A stretch of 7,432 nt of DNA from Chryseobacterium gleum (GTDB lineage Bacteria > Bacteroidota > Bacteroidia > Flavobacteriales_D > Crocinitomicaceae), in NCBI GenBank assembly GCA_943326825.2, contig CALPUT020000118.1, positions 1-7,432 on the forward strand, read 5' to 3'. The translations under genes were made by a program, and so were the position numbers. The notes beneath the pieces were generated by a model that worked only from the letters and a program-made list of their open reading frames with translations, had not been told where the DNA came from and ran no database searches. Below, piece after piece: positions 1-6,375 of the stretch. Position 1 is the first letter of the stretch. Every line of letters begins with the position of its first letter.

Positions 1-40
1 AAAAAAAATAATTATAAATAATGTAACCAAATCTAAACGA

Positions 41-70
41 TTTGCGTTATAAAGTACAAGGGTAGAGCTG
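41..70 (+). promoter_or_regulatory. Weak candidate Bacteroidota-type promoter upstream of gldK
   Basis: A TTTG at 41-44 is followed after 18 nt by TAGAGCTG at 63-70. This partly matches the Bacteroidota sigma-A pattern of TTTG near -33 and TAnnTTTG near -7: the TA and the final TG fit, two of the T positions do not. It would put a transcript start near base 76 and leave a leader of about 45 nt before gldK. Such short AT-rich matches are common by chance, and the true operon promoter could lie left of the window. Nothing else regulatory is recognisable in bases 1-119. Confidence 0.2.
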
Positions 71-119
71 TGATGTTGAATTACAGGGTTTATTCAAAAA
101 AATATAAAAAGTAATAAGG

Positions 120-1664
120 ATGAGAAGACTTTTGTTATTTGGTTTAGTAAGTGTGATATTAGTATCTTGTATGACAAGATCTGGACACTTGACTGGAACG
201 TTGGGAAGACCAATTTATATACCGGAGATTCCGTTGGGAATGGTATATATAAATGCTGGATCTTACAATATGGGAGAGAATGATCAAGATGTACCATTTT
301 TGCATCAAACTAGAGCGAAAACAGTTTCTGTTCAAGCTTTTTACATGGATCAAACTGAGATTTCTAACAATGAATACAGACAATTTGTAGACTGGGTTAG
401 AGATTCAATTGCTCGTGAAAAAATCTATGAAAAAACAGAAGATGATGAAGCTGCTGGGAAATTTATAAATTATAAAGATTTATATTTTGATGAAGGTTCA
501 TTAGAGTTTGTTGAGTATGATCCATCAGATCGTGCTTTAAATAGAACATTGTTTGATTTAAATTGGGATAGACAATTAGACTACAGCGATGTAGAATTAA
601 TTCCACTATTAGCTGATATGTACTACCCACAGCCAGAGAGATTCTATAAAAGAAGAGAGATCGATACTCGTAAATTAATGTTCAGATATTACTGGATTGA
701 TTATGTTGAGGCAGCTAAAAGAGGGCGTATAAATATTTCTCCGAATGGATATGATAATCAAGGAAATAAATTGGTTGAAGAACACAGAACTTTAGAAACT
801 CCTCCACATCCATTTACAGGAGAGCCTCAAGGTCAAGATAAAGATTTAGGTTTCTTTAATAAAAAAGGACAAAATAATGCAATTAGAGGTCATGAAAATC
901 GTCAAAGATTTATCATTGATGAGAAAATAAATGTTTATCCAGATACTCTTTGTTGGGTGCGTGATTTTACTTATTCTTTTCATGATCCAATGACTCAAAT
1001 GTATTTTTGGCATCCTGCATACGATTCTTATCCGGTTGTTGGTGTAACATGGGTTCAAGCTAAAGCTTTCTCTGTATGGAGAACACAATTATTGAATAAT
1101 TGGTTAGTTAGTATGGGTGATTTATTTGTAAATGATTTTAGACTTCCTACAGAAGCAGAATGGGAAAGAGCTTCTAGAGGAGATTTAGCATTGTCTCCAT
1201 ATCCATGGGGTGGGCCTTACATCAGAAATGAGTCAGGTTGTTTCTTAGGAAACTTTAAACCTATGAGAGGTAGATATTTTGAAGATGGAGGTTTTCACAC
1301 CGTTAAAGTTTATTCTTACAATCCAAACGGATGGGGATTATATTGTATGGCAGGTAACGTTGCTGAATGGTGTGAGACAGCTTATGATGAATCTATGAAT
1401 GAGTTTTCTCATGATTTAAATACTGATTACAGATACAATGCAATGGATTGGGATCCGCCATCAATGAAACGTAAAGTATTAAGAGGAGGTTCATGGAAAG
1501 ATATAGGTTATTACCTTCAAAATTCAACTAGAACTTTTGAATATCAAGATACTTCTAAATCATATATTGGATACAGAAACGTAATGACTCACCTTGGACG
1601 TGGAGGTCGTGATTTCACGAAAGAAGGTAATGAAGAGTCTCAAAGTGATATTCAATTAAGATAA
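120..1664 (+). CDS. gldK: GldK/PorK, T9SS outer-membrane ring lipoprotein (SUMF1/FGE-like fold)
   Basis: GldK is an outer-membrane lipoprotein that forms, with GldN, the periplasmic ring of the type IX secretion system. The 514-residue product begins with a lipoprotein signal peptide (MRRLLLFGLVSVILVSC) whose lipobox LVSC predicts lipidation at Cys17. Residues 18-25 carry no acidic run of the kind linked to surface export of Bacteroidota lipoproteins, which fits a periplasm-facing protein. A formylglycine-generating-enzyme-like (SUMF1) fold is split in two: residues 40-95 (GMVYINAGSYNMG, then MDQTEISNNEYRQFV) and 303-490 (YPVVGVTW, RLPTEAEWE at 341-349, GNVAEW at 412-417, LRGGSW at 454-459, YIGYR at 482-486). 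Between them lies a polar insertion of about 200 residues, a GldK trait. The C-terminal core, residues 460-490, has no cysteine, so the paired catalytic cysteines of true FGE are absent and a structural role is expected. An in-frame TAA at 105-107 supports the ATG at 120. It is the first gene of the operon. Its 514 residues exceed the roughly 460-490 I recall for relatives. Confidence 0.95.
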   Translation: MRRLLLFGLVSVILVSCMTRSGHLTGTLGRPIYIPEIPLGMVYINAGSYNMGENDQDVPFLHQTRAKTVSVQAFYMDQTEISNNEYRQFVDWVRDSIAREKIYEKTEDDEAAGKFINYKDLYFDEGSLEFVEYDPSDRALNRTLFDLNWDRQLDYSDVELIPLLADMYYPQPERFYKRREIDTRKLMFRYYWIDYVEAAKRGRINISPNGYDNQGNKLVEEHRTLETPPHPFTGEPQGQDKDLGFFNKKGQNNAIRGHENRQRFIIDEKINVYPDTLCWVRDFTYSFHDPMTQMYFWHPAYDSYPVVGVTWVQAKAFSVWRTQLLNNWLVSMGDLFVNDFRLPTEAEWERASRGDLALSPYPWGGPYIRNESGCFLGNFKPMRGRYFEDGGFHTVKVYSYNPNGWGLYCMAGNVAEWCETAYDESMNEFSHDLNTDYRYNAMDWDPPSMKRKVLRGGSWKDIGYYLQNSTRTFEYQDTSKSYIGYRNVMTHLGRGGRDFTKEGNEESQSDIQLR

Positions 1665-1758
1665 TACTATTTAATTTTAAATAAAAGGAGCTAAAATCAA
1701 AAGCAATTTAAATTAAACCAAAGCAAAAAAAACAATTTAAAATTTAAACTAGAAAGTT
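1665..1758 (+). other. A-rich gldK-gldL intergenic leader with a displaced Shine-Dalgarno-like motif
   Basis: This is the longest gap in the operon (94 nt) and is strongly A-rich. AAAGGAG at 1684-1690 looks like a Shine-Dalgarno sequence, but it lies 68 nt before the gldL ATG with no ATG in range, so it does not set that start. CAATTTAAA occurs twice, at 1704-1712 and 1733-1741. I see no hairpin with a T-run, so read-through from gldK is expected. Bacteroidota usually rely on A-rich unstructured leaders rather than Shine-Dalgarno pairing, which fits the sequence just before the ATG. Confidence 0.35.
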
Positions 1759-2610
1759 ATGAGTGCAAGTGGAGGCGGTTTTTTCGCAAGTAAAAAATTT
1801 AAGACAGTAATGAAATTCGTCTACGGATGGGGTGGAGCTATTGTAATTGTAGGAGCGATGTTTAAAATTCAGCACTGGCCTGGAGCAACTCTAATGTTGA
1901 TTGGTGGTTTAGGTGTTGAGGCAGTTATATTTATTTTATCTGCATTTGAACCGTTACACGAAGATCCAAATTGGGAGTTAGTTTATCCTGAATTGGCATT
2001 AGGTCATGCAGAAGAGTTAGAACATGATGCTTTACCAGAACATGAGAAACCATCTAAGCATGCTGCACCTGCTCATGTTTCGTCTGGAGTTACTCAAGAA
2101 TTAGATAAAATGTTAGGTGAAGCAAATATTGACGTTGCTTTATTAACTAGATTAGGTGATGGAATGAAAGCATTAGGTGATAACGCTATGCAATTACAAG
2201 AAATTACAACAGCTGCAAACGCTACTAATGATTACGTTTCAAGTTTACAAGCTGCTTCAAGTAAAGTAACAAGTTTATCTGAAGCCTATGAAAGGGCATC
2301 TGTTTCAATTGCTGGATTAACTTCAACTACTGCTGAAGGGGAGTCTTTCGGTGAACAAATGCAAAAAGTTTCTAAAAACTTAGCAGCACTTAATAATGTA
2401 TATGAATTACAATTGAAAGGTTCTTCTTCTCATTTAGAGGCTACTGAGAAATTCCAAGCACAAGTTGTAGATATGATGAAAAATCTTTCTGATTCAGCTG
2501 AAGATACAAGACGTTATAAAGAAAATATGGCGTTATTAACAAGTAACCTTACAGACTTAAATACTGTTTATGGTAACATGTTAAAAGCAATGACAATAAC
2601 TAAAGGTTAA
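1759..2610 (+). CDS. gldL: GldL/PorL, T9SS inner-membrane proton-driven motor stator
   Basis: GldL forms the inner-membrane stator ring around the GldM dimer and couples proton flow to T9SS export and, in gliders, motility. The 283-residue product has no cleavable signal. Two transmembrane helices are visible, about residues 20-35 and 43-63, joined by a very short loop (KIQHWPGAT). Family-conserved polar residues are present: Tyr22, Lys36, His39, Glu54 inside helix 2 (GGLGVEAVIF) and Glu64 in the SAFEP motif, which is followed by WELVYPEL. By alignment from memory, Glu54 corresponds to the essential Glu49 of F. johnsoniae GldL, and the loop is about four residues shorter here. A His-rich linker (residues 83-106) leads to a cytoplasmic, probably helical or coiled-coil region at about 110-280. 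That region contains two similar segments 56 residues apart (NLAALNNVYELQLK at 207 and NLTDLNTVYGNMLK at 263). An in-frame TAG at 1750-1752 rules out a longer N-terminus. It lies 94 nt after gldK and 64 nt before gldM. Confidence 0.95.
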   Translation: MSASGGGFFASKKFKTVMKFVYGWGGAIVIVGAMFKIQHWPGATLMLIGGLGVEAVIFILSAFEPLHEDPNWELVYPELALGHAEELEHDALPEHEKPSKHAAPAHVSSGVTQELDKMLGEANIDVALLTRLGDGMKALGDNAMQLQEITTAANATNDYVSSLQAASSKVTSLSEAYERASVSIAGLTSTTAEGESFGEQMQKVSKNLAALNNVYELQLKGSSSHLEATEKFQAQVVDMMKNLSDSAEDTRRYKENMALLTSNLTDLNTVYGNMLKAMTITKG

Positions 2611-2674
2611 TGTTTAGTTTAAATATACATTGTATTAAAATTACTAAATAATAAACTTAAAATAGATATTAGAA

Positions 2675-4429
2675 ATGGGCGGAGGAAAAGAAACCCCTAG
2701 ACAGAAGATGGTAGGTTTGATGTATTTGGTGCTTATGGCATTATTAGCATTGAATGTTACTAAAGCTGTACTAGATGCATTCGTTGCGATTGAAAAAAAC
2801 TTACAAGTTGGTACTTTGGCACAGTTAGATAGAGGAGATTCTGCTTTATCTGATTTGAAAGAGGCAACACAGGAAAAAACGAATCCTGAAAAAGTTAAAA
2901 AAGTTGAATATTATCTTTCTATCACTAAAAAAATTGATGCTGCTTCTGCAAAATTAATTAAGGAAATTGATGAAATCAAGATTAACTGTATGGAAAAAAT
3001 GGGTGAAATCGTTGTTCCTGCAGACAAAAATGAAGAGGCTATTGTATGGGTACCTTATAGTGAAAAAGATCCATGTAGACCTGCGATGCTTCACTTGATG
3101 GCAGTTCAAGCTAAAGATGGTTATGATGTACCAATGCACGAGATAATCGGTGAAGATTTAGCTACTATAACGGGTTCTGGTAAACAATTATGGGATGATT
3201 ATAATAAATTTAGAGGTGAAATATGTGAATTAGTAGGTACTTATGCTCCTCCTGGTGGTAAGGCCTACAAATTTAAGACTAGTCCTATAAATAAGTATAA
3301 AGATAATTTTGAATTAGAAAAATTAGTCGATAAAATGATTGATAAAAATGGAGAGGGTTACAATAAAAATGATGACCGCGAAGTTTTAAAAGAAATTTAC
3401 ATAAAGTTATCTAAGAACGAATTTGAAGAGCACGAAGAAATGGAAATGCATTGGATTGCTCGTACTTTCGATCACTCTCCAATTGTAGCTGCAATTGCTT
3501 CATTGACTGCAATGCAACAAGAAATTTTAGCTGCACGTGCTACAGCATTACAGCATATTAAAAGTAGAGTTTCTACAGGTGAATATAGTTTCAATAAAGT
3601 TATGGCATTAGCTTATGGTCCCGCTTCAGTTGCGCAAGGTGAAGATATTGAGGTAAAGGTTATGATGGCTGCTTTTGATTCTGATAATCAACCTACAGTT
3701 ACTTATAATGGTTCTAAAGTTTCTGATGTTAAGGATGGTTTTGGAATTGTTAAAACGAAAGCATCTTCAGGTCCTGAAATGACATTGAAAGGGACAGTTT
3801 CTATTAAGAAAAAGACTGGTGAGCCAAAAACTGAGCCATGGGAATGTAAAGTTGTTGTGATGAAACCACAAGGAACGGTTTCTCTTCCTGATATGAATGT
3901 TGTATATAGAGGTTATCCAAATAGAATTGTAGGTGTTGCTTCTGGTTATGAAGAAACTATTTTAAGTGGTTCTAATATTCAATTATCAAAAAAAGGGAAT
4001 GAATATATTGGTTCTCCAGGAACTGGAAGAGAATGTTTCATTACTGTATCAGGTAAGAATAAATCAAATAATAAAACAGTACAATTAGGTAAATATCCAT
4101 TCAGAGTTTCAGGATTACCTTCTCCAGCTGCTTATTTAGGTTCTTTAGGTACTGGTGCTTCAACTAGCAAGTCAGCAGTTGCCGCGATGACTAGATTATT
4201 TGCTAAATATCCACCAGAGATCCCTTTAAAAGCAGAGTTTAATGTTGATACTTGGGAGATCTCTGTAACTGGTGCACCTCGTCCTATTTCAGGAAAAGGA
4301 CAAGCATTGTCTCCGGAAGCATTAAGTTTGTTAAAACAAGCTAAACCAGGAGCTAAAGTTTCGATTTCTATTAAGTATAGAGGTATGGGGTCTTCAGGTT
4401 TTACTGCTTGTATAATTAATGTTCAATAA
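2675..4429 (+). CDS. gldM: GldM/PorM, T9SS motor rotor spanning the periplasm
   Basis: GldM is anchored in the inner membrane inside the GldL ring and extends across the periplasm as a dimer toward the GldK/GldN ring. The 584-residue product starts MGGGKETPRQKM. The cytoplasmic TPRQKM carries Arg9, the conserved charge that pairs with the GldL membrane glutamate. A single transmembrane helix follows (about residues 12-29, MVGLMYLVLMALLALNV). The periplasmic part reads as a long helical first domain (about 35-305, including HWIARTFDHSPIVAAIASL near 259-277 and an AARATALQHIKSRV helix), then Ig-like or beta domains at about 315-395 and 400-480 (PDMNVVYRGYPNRI), and a C-terminal domain at about 485-584 (SLGTG...YPPEIPLKAEFNV...WEISV). 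That last domain is the family's contact region for the outer ring. The family is usually a little over 500 residues, so this copy is about 70 longer, with the excess most likely in the first domain (inference). It lies 64 nt after gldL and 11 nt before gldN. Confidence 0.95.
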   Translation: MGGGKETPRQKMVGLMYLVLMALLALNVTKAVLDAFVAIEKNLQVGTLAQLDRGDSALSDLKEATQEKTNPEKVKKVEYYLSITKKIDAASAKLIKEIDEIKINCMEKMGEIVVPADKNEEAIVWVPYSEKDPCRPAMLHLMAVQAKDGYDVPMHEIIGEDLATITGSGKQLWDDYNKFRGEICELVGTYAPPGGKAYKFKTSPINKYKDNFELEKLVDKMIDKNGEGYNKNDDREVLKEIYIKLSKNEFEEHEEMEMHWIARTFDHSPIVAAIASLTAMQQEILAARATALQHIKSRVSTGEYSFNKVMALAYGPASVAQGEDIEVKVMMAAFDSDNQPTVTYNGSKVSDVKDGFGIVKTKASSGPEMTLKGTVSIKKKTGEPKTEPWECKVVVMKPQGTVSLPDMNVVYRGYPNRIVGVASGYEETILSGSNIQLSKKGNEYIGSPGTGRECFITVSGKNKSNNKTVQLGKYPFRVSGLPSPAAYLGSLGTGASTSKSAVAAMTRLFAKYPPEIPLKAEFNVDTWEISVTGAPRPISGKGQALSPEALSLLKQAKPGAKVSISIKYRGMGSSGFTACIINVQ

Positions 4430-4440
4430 TTAATTTAATT

Positions 4441-5454
4441 ATGAAAAGTCTATTTTTTACTGCTCTTTTAGTTCTTGGTACAGGAACTTTAGTAGCGCAA
4501 CCAGAGATTAATGGGGGACCGGTAAATGTTCCTGCAGATGGTATCGTTGATGGGGTTTTTATTCAAGAACACATTCCAACAAAACGAATGATCCCTTATG
4601 AATTTGTAAGAGAAGCAGATGTTATATGGAGTAAGAGAGTTTGGCAAACAATAGACATGCGTGAGAAAATGAATCATCCGATGTATTTTCCATTTGATGA
4701 ATATGATGCAGAAAATAACTGGGTAAAAAACTCTTCAAGATGGAGTTTATGGACAGTTTTGAAAACACATATTTTAAATGGTGATATTCGTGTTTTTTCT
4801 CCAGATAATCCAGCTGATTATACGATAAAAGATGGTGATCAATTAAAGTATCCAATTGACCCTGAACCAGGTATGAACTTTTACACTGATAGTGTCTACA
4901 GAGATAAATTATTTTATTTCTTCGGGAATTTAGGAGCTCAGTCTACTCAACCATTGTCAAATATTTATGGTGAAGATAGTACTATTACTAAAATGGATGA
5001 ATCAGGTAATCCTTATGAAGATAAAGTTTATCCTCCAAGAGATACTTCTTGGTTTAAAACGATTGATGTAATTCAGTATAGAGTTAAAGAAGATTGGTTT
5101 TTTGATAAAGAAAGGTCAGTTTTAGATGTTCGTATTTTAGCAATAGCGCCTGTTGTATATTCTAAAGATGAGCAAGGTCAAATTCAAGGTATGAAAGAAC
5201 TTTTTTGGTTATATTTTCCTCATTGTCGTTTTGTTTTAAACAACTATTTTGTATACAATGAAAAGAATGATGCACAATGGATGAGTTTTGATGACTTGTT
5301 TTGGAAACGTCGTTTTACAAGTGTAATGTATAAAGAAAGTAATGTTTTTGATCGCAAGATGGAGGCATATAAAACAGGTGTTGATGCTCTTTTTGAAGCT
5401 GAAAAAGTAAAAGAAGAAATAAGAACTATTGAACATGATGTCTGGACATTCTAA
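4441..5454 (+). CDS. gldN: GldN/PorN, T9SS periplasmic ring protein
   Basis: GldN binds the lipoprotein GldK to form the large periplasmic ring of the T9SS and connects it to the GldLM motor. The 337-residue product has a Sec signal peptide (MKSLFFTALLVLGTGTLVA) with probable cleavage after Ala19. The mature protein shows GldN-family stretches: an aromatic/charged N-terminal half (TKRMIPYEFVREADVIWSKR, then REKMNHPMYFPFDEY at 74-88), VIQYRVKEDWFFDKERS near 210-226, IAPVVY at 235-240, LFWLYFPHCRFVLNN at 254-268 and DDLFWKRRFTSVMY near 284-297. The last 20 residues form a charged helix (EAEKVKEEIRTIEHD). Cys262 is the only cysteine of the mature protein. The start follows gldM by 11 nt, suggesting translational coupling. 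F. johnsoniae carries a gldN paralogue, gldO, directly downstream; none exists here, and the operon terminator follows 64 nt after the stop. Confidence 0.94.
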   Translation: MKSLFFTALLVLGTGTLVAQPEINGGPVNVPADGIVDGVFIQEHIPTKRMIPYEFVREADVIWSKRVWQTIDMREKMNHPMYFPFDEYDAENNWVKNSSRWSLWTVLKTHILNGDIRVFSPDNPADYTIKDGDQLKYPIDPEPGMNFYTDSVYRDKLFYFFGNLGAQSTQPLSNIYGEDSTITKMDESGNPYEDKVYPPRDTSWFKTIDVIQYRVKEDWFFDKERSVLDVRILAIAPVVYSKDEQGQIQGMKELFWLYFPHCRFVLNNYFVYNEKNDAQWMSFDDLFWKRRFTSVMYKESNVFDRKMEAYKTGVDALFEAEKVKEEIRTIEHDVWTF

Positions 5455-5518
5455 TTTAATTTCTATGACAAGTCTTAAATTGACGAAACTGTTTTAAAGT
5501 ATAAAAATAATATTGATT

Positions 5519-5552
5519 AAATACCAGCAAAGATTTATTTGCTGGTATTTTT
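5519..5552 (+). terminator. Rho-independent terminator of the gldKLMN operon
   Basis: A perfect 13-bp stem pairs 5519-5531 (AAATACCAGCAAA) with 5538-5550 around a six-base loop, and the 3' arm runs into TTTTT at 5548-5552. The GC-containing core ACCAGC/GCTGGT gives stability in an otherwise very AT-rich sequence. It starts 64 nt beyond the gldN stop and is oriented to end plus-strand transcription. The A-run before the stem could give some function on the minus strand too, but no intact minus-strand gene ends here. Confidence 0.85.
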
Positions 5553-5759
5553 GGTTTAGTATGTTTAAATTTTGTTTCTTTTTGTTTGTGCATCTCTTTT
5601 GATGTTTTTAAATGACAAGAATAATGAGGTATTTTATCTTTGTAATTTTGAATTCTATTTAAATTAACTGTTTCATAGTATCCATTTCAAGATTTCTATT
5701 TTCTATTATAAATTCTTGTTTTTATATACCATTTCTTCTTACTGAAATAACATATGCAA

Positions 5760-6273
5760 CATAAGTTTATTTACTTCTTTAAGTTGACTTTATGAACATT
5801 CATAAATTTGTTTATTGACTCCGAGCAATCTGCAGAACCTCCTAGGATATAAAGCTGTTTTTCTCTGATGATATCGATTGATCAGGTGATGAGTTTTTTT
5901 GTAATGTTATATTCTTTTTAAGCTAAATCAATTATGATAACAAAGATGATCGCATACTTATCTGAAAATTATACGTGTTTTCTAAAAATGCTTTTGCTTT
6001 ATTTAATATTAAAACCTCTTCTTTAAGTTCCAGTAATCGCTGCTCTTGAGTCTATATTCGATGGAGTTTATGTTTCCTAATCAAAATTACAATATTTTCT
6101 TCTCCAACCAATAGATGAAGAGCGAGATTGAATATCATACTTTGTTATAGAATTTTCTCAGACAATTTTCGTAGATCAATATCCACAACATACATATACT
6201 ACATGAGTTTTAAAGACTATGTTATAGTCTTATTATTCTCAATTTGATCAACGTTTTCTTCTGTTTTTTTCAT
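5760..6273 (-). pseudogene. Decayed IS3-family transposase remnant (OrfA plus start of OrfB)
   Basis: No intact gene lies between 5455 and 6375. On the minus strand three fragments occur in the order expected of an IS3-family element. (1) 6139-6080 encodes YDIQSRSSSIGWRRKY..., resembling the second half of an OrfA helix-turn-helix. (2) 6045-5977 encodes a segment containing RLLELKEEVLILNKAKAF, resembling the OrfA C-terminal leucine zipper. (3) 5846-5796 encodes PRRFCRLLGVNKQIYEC, resembling the HTH_21-type N-terminus of OrfB. They lie in three different frames and are interrupted by stops at 6079-6077, 6054-6052 and 5792-5790. A possible original OrfA start is the ATG at 6273 (MKKTEENVDQ), which reaches a stop after 18 codons. 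The DDE integrase domain is not visible and only about 240 bp remain before the gldN terminator, so the element is 3'-truncated as well as mutated. Bases 5553-5759 show nothing I can identify. The assignment rests on short motif resemblance from memory. Confidence 0.55.
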
Positions 6274-6291
6274 TACGATTGTTTTTGTGTA

Positions 6292-6317
6292 ACGCTATTT
6301 CAGGGCTAGGCAACATT
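6292..6317 (-). repeat. Possible terminal end of the decayed insertion sequence
   Basis: Read on the minus strand, this stretch (AATGTTGCCTAGCCCTGAAA followed by TAGCGT) is more GC-rich than its surroundings and sits about 19-44 nt upstream of the putative OrfA start, where an IS3-type terminal inverted repeat would lie. I could not find a matching inverted partner between 5455 and 5760, which fits loss of the other end but leaves this unproven. Confidence 0.25.
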
Positions 6318-6320
6318 ATC

Positions 6321-6352
6321 AAAAAAAAACGGATCTAAAAGATCCGTTTTTT
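6321..6352 (-). terminator. Rho-independent terminator of the T9SS cargo gene
   Basis: A 13-bp stem pairs 6324-6336 with 6340-6352 around an AAA loop, with core ACGGATCT/AGATCCGT. On the minus strand the hairpin is followed by a run of nine T (complement of 6321-6329), 24 nt past the stop codon of the minus-strand gene. The other strand ends in six T, so it could work in both directions, but no intact plus-strand gene lies immediately to its left. Confidence 0.88.
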
Positions 6353-6375
6353 AATTAATGTATTTATTTCTTATA

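Noticed and set aside
94..5436. Several 60-80 codon minus-strand frames opposite gldK, gldM and gldN
   Set aside because: They overlap strongly supported genes on the other strand, have low-complexity composition and match no family I recognise.
5553..5759. Possible continuation of OrfB (DDE integrase domain) on the minus strand
   Set aside because: No DDE-domain motif can be read in any frame and the distance is too short for the domain, so I did not extend the pseudogene through it.
6213..6231. Inverted repeat AAGACTAT-GTT-ATAGTCTT inside the IS remnant
   Set aside because: It has an 8-bp AT-rich stem with no T-run on either side and lies in decayed transposase sequence, so it is not a terminator and is probably chance.
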